NCBI GenBank assembly: GCA_949318235.1
Contig: OX439129.1
Coordinates: 26,937,969-27,001,968, forward strand
Origin: Ecdyonurus torrentis
Taxonomy: Eukaryota; Arthropoda; Insecta; Ephemeroptera; Heptageniidae
Length of the DNA stretch: 64,000 nucleotides
Direction: 5' to 3'
Program-made: the position numbers and the translations under genes
The notes under the pieces: model-generated
Seen by the model: only the letters and a program-made list of their open reading frames with translations
Databases searched by the model: none
What the model was told of the DNA's origin: nothing
Part shown: one piece after another, positions 56,401 through 64,000 of the stretch
Layout: each line of letters starts with the position of its first letter
Position numbering within the stretch: the first letter of the stretch is position 1

Positions 56401-58131
56401 AGGAAAGGTTAAAACCATTTCGGTTTGAATATGTAATCAAGAAAAGGATAGGAGAAAACAAACCACGATGAGGTCTGTAGCTTGGTGAAAGTCTTGATGG
56501 CAGAGGTTAAACAAATATTTACAAGTTCACTAAGACGTTTTTGAGAGTTGCCCTCGAAACATCTTAGCAAACTTGTAAATATTTGTGTAACCTCTGCCAT
56601 CAAGACATCCACCAATCTATGGACTTCATTGTGGTAAGGTGCTTGTTGGTTTTTCTTATCTTTTTCTTGATTACATATTAACTATTATTTTATTTTATGC
56701 TGTTATTTAATTTATGCAATCAAATTTCTAGGTGCTGGACTACCTCCTGGCCCTCCTATGCCTCGCTCCATCTTGCCCAGAGAACGAGGAGTTATGGACA
56801 GACTAGTGGAGTTTATTGTGGGTGATGGACCTAGCAATCGTTATGCACTTGTTTGTCGTCAGTGTGCCTCACACAATGGGATGGCTCTACAAGAGGAGTT
56901 TGAGTATCTTGGTTAGTAAACCAAAATCAAATCCATCTCATCTTTAAATTTATTTATTTATCACCTAAAATTACTCAGTCTTCAAACTTTTTTTTTTTTT
57001 TTTTTTTTTACTTTAAAATTATTTATATTTTAGGAAGAAATTAAATTGTGACTATTCAGAGTATTATGTAGTTATATTGTATTTTAGTGAACTGTACTTT
57101 ATTAATTTTGCATTATTACTAGCATTTCGATGCTGCTACTGCTTTGCCTGGAACCCTGCTCGCAAACAACGCCCTCAAGCACCACGTCTCCCAATGCCAG
57201 TTGATATGAAAGAAGACGACGATGCTGGAGAGTCTAGTCAGTCTGCCAGTGAGGCAGAAGGTGAAGGCCAAGAGTCTCAGGAAAAGAAAGAAGGAGAGGC
57301 ACACAGTGAAGAACAGCCTGCAAAAAATATTGGTAAATTATGTTCATGAAATTAGAAGAACACTTAAAATAATACAGTTATTACTAAATAAAAATGCTAG
57401 GATACACATAAATAACAATAAAAACATGGAAACTTTAACAGTCATCTATGTCTTTGATTCTAAATCTAACATGACAAAAAAGTAAAATAATGTGTAGGCC
57501 TATATATTTTTTATTTGTTGTTACAATCAGTGGCATAGATGTATGATCTCATCAAACTTATACATAAACTTACATTAAATAATTATACCCTGTTGAACTT
57601 GTATTTAAGATAGCATTAAGTAGGACTTTTATATGAACATAGAGAAAATATAATAAAGGGTGATTTGAGAGTCTCTTTGAAACAAGTTATGATGTGTATA
57701 AAATAAATTATAGAAAGGGATGCTATTTATTTAGGGATTAATTTAAATTGATATAAATATCAAATAAAATGACAAAAATGATCACTAAAATACAACCTTG
57801 AACACTTCTGTTTGTTTGTTATTGCATCCTATAAAAAGTCATAAAATTACCTTCATTTACCCTTAACGGTAACATAATGCGTAATCTTCTCATCACTGAT
57901 ACATACAAACCTTGTGCAATTATTATTATTATTATTTCTGCAGTTGACAAGATTGATGAAAACTGTGAAAATGAATTACCACAAAAAGCAGAGAACTTGA
58001 AAAATGAAGATAAAAATAAAGTTGAAACTCATGATGCAGACACAGTTCCTTCTGTAAACTCCACAGTGTCTGATGCTGAAAATACCAACAATGCAGAACC
58101 AGATACTATTCAAGAAGAAATCTTAAGTTAA
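53465..58131 (+). CDS. LNPK: Lunapark, ER three-way-junction protein (8 exons, 407 aa)
   Basis: Exons are 53465-53491, 53933-53974, 54088-54275, 54400-54592, 54669-54864, 56732-56911, 57123-57332 and 57944-58131. They join to 1224 nt with no frame break at GT-AG introns. Lunapark stabilises three-way junctions of the tubular endoplasmic reticulum. The protein starts MGVIISRFR, with Gly2 available for N-myristoylation. A short basic/coiled segment (10-45) follows, then two hydrophobic segments (about 46-66 and 74-98) that should form a hairpin in the ER membrane. A charged coiled coil comes next (about 100-145, RLEKLKEEKKKLLEDVMD), then a Pro-rich linker. The zinc finger has four Cys (257, 260, 279, 282) in CRQC and CCYC, flanked by ILPRERG, VGDGPSNRYALVC and NPARKQRPQAPRLP. 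The tail (about 305-407) is acidic and probably disordered. Length is close to the human protein (428 aa). It lies head to head with eve. Intron 5 is enlarged by three fold-back repeats. Confidence 0.96.
54983..55010. repeat. Poly-A run in lunapark intron 5
   Basis: Homopolymer of about 28 A, with no other mark of a retrocopy seen around it. Confidence 0.9.
55305..55740. mobile_element. Fold-back element family L, copy A (lunapark intron 5)
   Basis: The element starts ATCAATTTAAGGAAAAAACC and has a short hairpin AACC-ATCGC-GGTT (55321-55332). A long inverted repeat follows from 55336 to 55742, with nearly identical arms of about 200 bp. Direct repeats TCGTCATCACA flank it (55292-55302 and 55741-55751). 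The first 110 bp and last 80 bp are almost identical to copy B (63191-63445). No coding capacity. Confidence 0.9.
55859..56217. mobile_element. Fold-back MITE with GGGTAGTCAACAA ends (lunapark intron 5)
   Basis: Left ATGGGTAGTCAACAA and right TTGTTGACTACCCC are inverted. Inside, the arms share AAACCTCC and CACAGCTACAA blocks with TTGCTCTC over about 130 bp, with moderate divergence. It is a different family from its neighbours at 55305 and 56389. No coding capacity. Confidence 0.75.
56389..56677. mobile_element. Fold-back element family L, copy C (lunapark intron 5)
   Basis: The 16-bp direct repeat TTAACTATTATTTTAT (56373-56388 and 56678-56693) brackets a 289-bp element. Its left end has the hairpin AAACC-ATTTC-GGTTT (56412-56426). 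From 56430 to 56677 it is a nearly loop-free inverted repeat with arms of about 120 bp (TATGTAATCAAGAAAAGGAT left, its complement right). Its ends resemble copies A and B, but the inner arm sequence differs. Confidence 0.85.
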
Positions 58132-58378
58132 AATTGTATAATACATTATCCATTTTTCTTATTAAACTGTACATAATTATACTTAAAAATAGCAATATCA
58201 ATTGTGTGTCACTCACAGTTAGACTGCAGAGGTTTGTAGAGTACAATTAAATTTAAGTCAAGCGTGTCACGTTTTCACTAGAAATGATTTTTTTTTCTTC
58301 TACCAATTTGAAGAAAGCAAATGAATTCATCAGAAAGACGCATAATTGATATAAGCAATTAAAACTTCTCTTGCCTTG

Positions 58379-58566
<188 letters not shown>

Positions 58567-59071
58567 TTTGATGCAAGTTTATATCAAAATCTCAATTTTT
58601 TGTTAATATAGACAATACTTTAGAGATATTATATTATAATATTATGATTCCTACTAATACTCACTTAAATGTATATCATTACTTTGAAAATTAATAGCAA
58701 AGTTGTAAAATGATACTGCATGATCATATTTCAAAATGATACAGTACATCAATACTTGCATTGTATATCATGAACTGTTGCAAGTTATTACGTATTATTT
58801 TCTTCTTATTTTCAGTTTTAATCGTGAGAAATTGATTCTTTAAATAACACTTAACAGCTTATTTTGAGAAAGAATTTTTTATATCAAAAAAAAAAAAAAA
58901 AAAAAAAAATGTATTAAATAGTAAAAATATATTATAAAATAGTATACCAAAATAAAAAAATAGATTTTTTCCTCATGTATTTTATAAAATAGTATAGTCA
59001 ATCTAATTTTTTATGAAGCACTTAATTACAATTTAATTTGTTGGTAGGCCTATAGCATTCAAAAAACATAG

Positions 59072-59122
59072 GTATATATATATATATATAGGTATATATA
59101 TATATATCCTATATATATATAT

Positions 59123-59161
<39 letters not shown>
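59072..59161. repeat. (AT)n with GGTATAT and CCTATAT units
   Basis: AT repeat interspersed with GG and later CC dinucleotides, so the left and right parts are mutually complementary. Confidence 0.85.
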
Positions 59162-59165
<4 letters not shown>

Positions 59166-60121
59166 TGTCCCAAGTTTCATGTCAAATAGCATACCTACAC
59201 CTATTTTTATTAAGTAATATATATTATAATATGTTGAACTTATGCAGTATTTGTGCACAATAGTTGTTCCAGTATAATAAAACAAACATAATTGCTTTAA
59301 GCACCAAAAATACATAGCACTGCCTAATGGAGAGTTAATTAATTTTAAGGTGCGTGGTTTTCAGTTTTTTGTTTCTTTCTTTTTTCTTATATATAAATGT
59401 GTTTGTGTTGTGTTGTTTTTAAATTTTGATATTAATCAAACTCTAGTTAGAAATGACATTAAATAATATACTAACTGATGATAGTGCTTTGTATCATAAA
59501 ATTTAAGCTCTATTTTATTTTTTCAAATGTAATAGTTAAAGCCAAATGGTCTAAGGTATGCAATAATTATAGTATAGGCGTACAAATATATGGAATTTAG
59601 AAATGAATTTAAAACGGAACTAATATATAATGTGTCTGCATACATCTTATATTTGTTGGATTTTTTTTTCTTTCTAAGATTAACTGAATCCAACTTCAGA
59701 CTATTTTTGTAGTCAATTGGGTTAATAATATATAATGCTCTGTGTCCGTTTTTAATGTAAGTAATTTTATGTTTGTAAGTATAATGTAGATTATTATGTA
59801 ATGTGACTGCAATATGCATGTCCATACAGTAATGTTCCTTTAAAGATAAGCACTGGATCAAAATAAATATATTTTCTGGATTGTTTATAATCTAATTTCT
59901 GATGTAATACTAAAAGTGTATTAGTAAATAGAAATTTAAGGATGCCAATTGTTTTTTACACAGCATTTTGTGTTGACAAATTGAATTGAGTTACTACTTG
60001 TGAATGAAATAATAGAAAAATATGCTAAAATATAAATTACCCAATTACAGCCTGCTCTACTCAATTCCATAGTTTATATTTCAGCTTTGTATTATTTTTC
60101 TATAAGTTTTATTTCCACATG

Positions 60122-60234
60122 TACAGCTCTGGCCAAAAGTTCCTGAACGATTTGCATAGGCAACCCTCAACCACACTATGCTATCTTTATGAGATAGCCC
60201 CGTTCGGGAACTTTTGTCCAGAGCTGTACATGTA
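60122..60234. mobile_element. 113-bp MITE with TACAGCTCTGG ends, Tc1/mariner-like
   Basis: Ends TACAGCTCTGGCCAAAAGTT and AACTTTTGTCCAGAGCTGTA are inverted, with TA at both borders. A TA target and CAG-CTGG-AAAAGT termini resemble Tc1/mariner transposons. No coding capacity. Confidence 0.8.
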
Positions 60235-60860
60235 ATTTTTCACTGCAAAATATTGTACAAAAAAACAATCCTTATATCCTTTCCTTTCATTAATATTATC
60301 ACAACTCACAACTTGTATTATATTTTTTGGCATTGCTTCAAACTAAGTCATTCAATTGTTTACTCAATGCTTTTCAATTATTGAAAAATAAATTTGATCA
60401 CTAAAAGTTTGCAATGGTGCAACAAATTCTAATGCAAGTTGTGAACTGCTTATGTTATATTTTTTATTATACTTAAAACAAAACACTATATGTATTGAAT
60501 TAATAATTTTTTGAGTACTTAAATATTCTTATATTCTTGATTAAATTACTTGTAAACTGCTTTATTGTAGTAATAAAAAATATTTAAAGTGATGTTTTTA
60601 ATGCACACAAGTTATGACAAAATGCAATGGACAAATATATTTAAATATTTTAGCAAGAGGTTAAAACACCATAATGATGAGTTTGTAATATGCAAAAGTA
60701 GCTGTAAAATTCATTTTACAGAAAGCAAGTTGGACTTAAAAGCTTTACTGTTTACTTTAATTTTTTTCTGATGGCCTCATGAAGATTAAAAATTAGATAG
60801 AGTATTGATTCTTCATACAACTCCTATGAATATTCAGTAATTAAAAATGTTGACCTTCTG
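60235..60860. other. AT-rich DNA, nothing recognised
   Basis: I see no gene, repeat array or inverted repeat here beyond ordinary AT-rich sequence. Confidence 0.5.
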
Positions 60861-60870
60861 ATTCTGTTTG

Positions 60871-61117
60871 TATTTAGGAAAAGAAAAGGAGTACCATCGT
60901 GGTATGGACAAACATGTGAATCTAAAATTTGATAGAGAGAAACCAAATGAGAGTTGGCGCCAGGCAGCAGCGTCAACTGAAAATCTCAAATGGAGAGTGG
61001 TTAAAAAATATGGCTTGATATATTTTTAAACCTCTATCTCCATTTGAGATTTTCAGTTGACACTGCTGCCTGGCGCCAACTTTCATTTGGTTTCTCTCTA
61101 TCAAATTTTAGCTTCCT
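60871..61117. mobile_element. Fold-back element family L, copy F
   Basis: It is flanked by the 10-bp direct repeat ATTCTGTTTG (60861-60870 and 61118-61127). The left end has AGGAAAAG and a short hairpin TACCA-TCG-TGGTA (60892-60904), as in copies A-C. The rest is an inverted repeat with arms of about 90 bp (GAGTTGGCGCCAGGCAGCAG left, its near complement right) around a small AT-rich loop. The arm sequence is unrelated to A-C, so membership rests on the ends and architecture. Confidence 0.7.
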
Positions 61118-61127
61118 ATTCTGTTTG

Positions 61128-61534
61128 CAAACTTCTTTCTTAACATTTGTTCTTTGATTTCCCTGTGTGCTTCATAACTATACACTTATATGTGCTCAAT
61201 ATACAGGCTGTAACTCTTGATCAATTTTTACTGTTAAAAGTAACAGTGCTTGTGTGCCTTATAAGGTTAACTTTGTTGGACAAAGTTATACCAATTTCAG
61301 AGGGAAAAAAAATGTAATTTAATGTTTGAATTCATAATTTAAGTATAATAAAAACACTAGTTATGAAACAACATTTTATGTATGTATTTTCTCCTTTATC
61401 CTAATTTTGCAAATTACTCATATGATCATTCATAGTTTCTCTGGGTCTGTAAGGACTGACAAAGGCATAACACACTCTGTTTTCTCTTGGAGTTTAGTGC
61501 TGAAATCTATCCAATATATTTCTTTTTCAATGTG
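61128..61534. other. AT-rich DNA, nothing recognised
   Basis: No gene or clear repeat is visible between fold-back copy F and the half element at 61535. Confidence 0.5.
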
Positions 61535-61610
61535 CTAGCAAGATTTTCACCAAACTATGGGACAACCCACATTGGGAAGGTCCTTGCTGGTTTCTTTTAA
61601 TTACCTATTA
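61535..61610. mobile_element. Partial fold-back arm, family L (copy E)
   Basis: Sequence with CTAGCAAGATTTTCACCA and AAGGTCCTTGCTGGTTTCTT resembles the right arm of copies C and D (CATCAAGA..TTCACC, AAGGCACTTGTTGGTTT). No matching left arm was found, so this is a remnant or coincidence. Confidence 0.4.
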
Positions 61611-61671
61611 TTATTTACAACAACAACAAAAAGTTCTTTATACTAACACTCACTATAATCTACAAAAGTTT

Positions 61672-61838
61672 TCCTCTTGACCGATTGCAAAGAATAAAGA
61701 AACCAAAATGTGCCTTACCACGACAAAGACTAACAATATAAATATTTGTTTTCAACTGTGCCATCAAGATCTTCACCTAGCTACGAACTCCATGCGATGG
61801 CAAGGCACTTGTTGATTTCCATGTTCTTTCCTTTTGAT
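61672..61838. mobile_element. Degraded fold-back element, family L (copy D)
   Basis: The right part (GTGCCATCAAGATCTTCACC, then GGCAAGGCACTTGTTGATTT) matches the right arm of copy C. The left part keeps about 30 bp of inverted match (AAGAAACC...GTGCCTTACCACG). An internal deletion seems to have removed most of the left arm. Confidence 0.6.
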
Positions 61839-61893
61839 AATATTTATATAACTTACTCTTTGTAGATAGAGAGTTAAAAAAAAAAGACTCCCT

Positions 61894-61928
61894 CCAATTA
61901 AAAAAAAAAATAAGGGAAAAAAAAAAGG

Positions 61929-61971
<43 letters not shown>

Positions 61972-61990
61972 CAAGCAAAAAAGAAAGAAA
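61894..61990. repeat. A-rich homopurine tract
   Basis: Almost pure A interrupted by GGGA, GGA and GCAAGCAAGC units over about 90 bp. Confidence 0.9.
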
Positions 61991-62336
61991 AGTATTTTAC
62001 CAATCTGGAAAGAGAAATCAGAGATCATCAAACTGGGGAGTGGATGAAAATAAAAGTCATATAAACCTGAGGTGATCACTTTTATTATTGTATAAGCAAT
62101 TTTCCAAATATAAATTTGAATAAAAAATAAAATCTCTTAAACTATTAATCTATTATTATTAAGTATTAATTTTAATAAAAATAGTAATTTTTTTGTAGTA
62201 TATAGCAGTACAACAGATGGATTTTTTAAAAAGAATTATTGAGTAAACTTAATTATAGCAAGAATATTTTTTTATCATTACAAATTGGCACATGAATGGA
62301 AACAGCTGTTGCTGTAGCCATCAATATTTTGATATT

Positions 62337-62470
62337 TAAGCCTAGGACAGTCGTCCCTTCTTAGCGATTTTCTTAGCGCAGCGATAAGAGTTTGGACTGT
62401 GTTAACTTTATGGACGCTATCGCAGGGATAAGATAAGAATTGCACTAAGAAACGACCGCTGTCTTGAGCT
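62337..62470. mobile_element. Small fold-back MITE with GGACAG ends
   Basis: Left CCTAGGACAGTCGT..CTTCTTAGCG and right, read on the complement, CTCAAGACAGCGGTCGTTTC with TTAGTG are imperfectly inverted over about 50 bp. No coding capacity. Family unknown. Confidence 0.5.
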
Positions 62471-62500
62471 TTATAGACACATAAATATGTAACTAATTTA

Positions 62501-62670
62501 CATATAAATATGTAAACATATATCATCGGGTTAGAGCACAAACCGTGCAGCTACAAAAGCAGAAAATTAAAAAATCTTATCTTTTTGTAAAATATTTTGA
62601 ACTTTGGTGCTTTTGTAGATACACAGTTTGTGCTCTAACCCGATGATATGTATGTGTTTACATATTTATG
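62501..62670. mobile_element. 170-bp fold-back element
   Basis: The left ATATCATCGGGTTAGAGCAC and its exact complement on the right (62630-62648) form the best part of an inverted repeat. It extends from AAATATGTAAACATA on the left to GTGTTTACATATTTATG on the right. The AT-rich loop is about 50 bp. No coding capacity. Confidence 0.75.
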
Positions 62671-62844
62671 TAATACATATTATTATCATAGTATAAATAC
62701 ACATAATGTATTTATCCAATGATATTATGTAAAGTATAATATATAAAATAGTAACAAACTACTATTTTAATGTATTAATTTCAAATTCAACGTATGTGTT
62801 GACTTACAATGGACAATCTATAATTATATACTATATAGGCCTAC

Positions 62845-62849
<5 letters not shown>

Positions 62850-62918
<69 letters not shown>
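62850..62918. repeat. Compound (AT)n-(GT)n microsatellite
   Basis: About 31 bp of AT then 38 bp of GT repeat. Confidence 0.95.
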
Positions 62919-62920
<2 letters not shown>

Positions 62921-63190
62921 GGGTATAGTATATTATTATATAAGGACTTAAAAATTTAATCCATTTTATATGAACCACATTCTTTTATATATTTATAGGT
63001 AATATATTTGTCCCACATGAAATAAGAATGAGCAATATTTTGAACTTTTAAGAGTATTATTCCATTTGCGTAGTATACTAATATATTAGTATCCTCCCCA
63101 AGCAAATGAAAATTATAGTTAAAGGTGGACTTTTTTTTATCTTTAATTTTAATTTGCATAGGATAATTTTTCTATCTTCCTTTTTAAACT

Positions 63191-63445
63191 ATCAATTTAA
63201 GGAAAAAACCATCGCGGTTAGGATCAATGATAAAGAAAAGGATAGAAAAACCAGCAAGGGCCTTACCACAGTAGAAGTTCTATGGAGAGGTCGAGGTCTT
63301 CCATGGCACAGTATAATGTTGTAAAAGTTTCTAATGTTATAAAAGTTATAAAGAAACTTGTGCCATGCAAGACCTCGACCTCTCCATAGAACTTCTACTG
63401 TGGTAAGGCCCTTGCTGGTTTTTCTATCCTTTTCTTTATCATTGA
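63191..63445. mobile_element. Fold-back element family L, copy B (short form)
   Basis: The perfect 13-bp direct repeat TCCTTTTTAAACT (63178-63190 and 63446-63458) brackets a 255-bp element. Its outer 110 bp (left) and 80 bp (right) are almost identical to copy A. It includes the hairpin AACC-ATCGC-GGTT (63207-63219). The inner arm segment of copy A (the TCATATGATAATGACATT region) is absent, so B is an internal-deletion derivative or the shorter original. Confidence 0.92.
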
Positions 63446-63458
63446 TCCTTTTTAAACT

Positions 63459-63857
63459 AAGCTAATAATTTGATTTCTAATTTGAATATCATACATAACA
63501 CTGTACAATATTGGACCACTTTGAAGACATTATGGTGGCTTTTTATAAAAACAATTATAAGTTAATTTAGCAGATCTTAAAAAAAAATATCAAGTGTACA
63601 GTAAAGGCAAGGCACGATATTTTTTCTCTTTTCCTATGTAAATAAATTTTAGAAAACATCAACACATTAGGTAACAAATAATATAACAAACAATATCATA
63701 ATATTCTATTAAATGATCAAGTAATACAGCTACCAGCAAGTAAATGGCAAATGTCTTCTTAAAGCATTTTTTTTTATCATGCAATAAATTACCTTGACAT
63801 CAAGGTTATTAAAAATGATAAGCAATCTATAAAATATGAAGCAATACTTATGCATAC
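63459..63857. other. AT-rich DNA, nothing recognised
   Basis: No gene or clear repeat is visible between fold-back copy B and the terminal array. Confidence 0.5.
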
Positions 63858-64000
63858 TAGTGCTGTTGAAAAAAATCCGGATTTCGAAATCCGGATAATT
63901 TTTTATCCGGATTTCGATTTTCTATCCGGATCACGATCCGGATCAACGGATCCGGATAATTTGATCCGGATCAGTGATCCGGATAATTTTGATCCGGATA
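63858..64000. mobile_element. Array of ATCCGGAT palindromes, probably one end of a hAT-like element
   Basis: After TAGTGCTGTTGAAAAA (from 63858) comes an array of about ten ATCCGGAT units, spaced by AATTTT, CG or TTTCG strings, continuing to the window edge. A YAGTG-type terminus followed by subterminal short repeats resembles the hAT-like element at 43879-45323. The other end lies outside the window, so the assignment is tentative. Confidence 0.4.

Noticed and set aside
63106..63324. 72-aa plus-strand frame
   Set aside because: It reads into the left arm of fold-back copy B. A similar frame in copy A reflects the repeat, not a gene.

Overview
The window is nuclear DNA from an animal, most likely a protostome and probably an arthropod. 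It is very AT-rich. Genes are sparse and split by GT-AG introns, and dinucleotide microsatellites ((AT)n, (CT/GA)n, (GT)n) occur every one to three kilobases. Three protein-coding genes can be assembled exon by exon with a continuous reading frame. They are a DNAJB13-like radial-spoke J-protein (minus strand, 6716-9106, 5 exons, 405 aa), an even-skipped/Evx homeobox gene (minus strand, 29238-38407, 4 exons, 416 aa) and a lunapark gene (plus strand, 53465-58131, 8 exons, 407 aa). The arthropod suggestion rests on the eve-type protein with a C-terminal LFQPYK motif and on a TCAGT initiator-like site upstream of eve. The species cannot be named from this.

Layout. 1-6.6 kb: AT-rich DNA with microsatellites. 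6.7-9.1 kb: DNAJB13-like gene with a 0.5-kb fold-back repeat in intron 2. 9.1-29.2 kb: 20 kb with no recognised host gene, but with a truncated, frameshifted non-LTR reverse transcriptase (15.1-16.2 kb), a pair of inverted repeats 2.8 kb apart (19.8/22.7 kb) and a TTAA-flanked fold-back element (23 kb). 29.2-38.7 kb: eve and its promoter, with GC-richer islands in intron 2. 38.7-53.0 kb: eve-lunapark intergenic region holding fold-back elements, a hAT-like insertion, a perfect 32-bp palindrome and one GC-richer candidate regulatory island. 53.0-58.1 kb: lunapark, whose intron 5 is packed with three fold-back elements. 58.1-64 kb: many more fold-back elements, and at the edge an array of the palindrome ATCCGGAT.

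Gene relationships. eve and lunapark are immediate neighbours, transcribed head to head about 15 kb apart. In vertebrates EVX2 and LNPK are also adjacent, at the 5' end of the HoxD cluster, so this looks like an ancient linkage. No Hox gene is visible here. The three genes have unrelated cellular roles (sperm/ciliary axoneme, embryonic segmentation and neural patterning, ER three-way junctions).

The mobile DNA is the least explained part. At least three clear copies of one fold-back family, plus a fourth probable one, lie between 55.3 and 63.5 kb. They have long, almost loop-free arms, a short conserved hairpin at one end and direct repeats of about 10-16 bp at their borders. A second family (TATAGGGTG ends) is present as three copies, one nested inside another and one split by a hAT-like element, so insertion order can be read directly.
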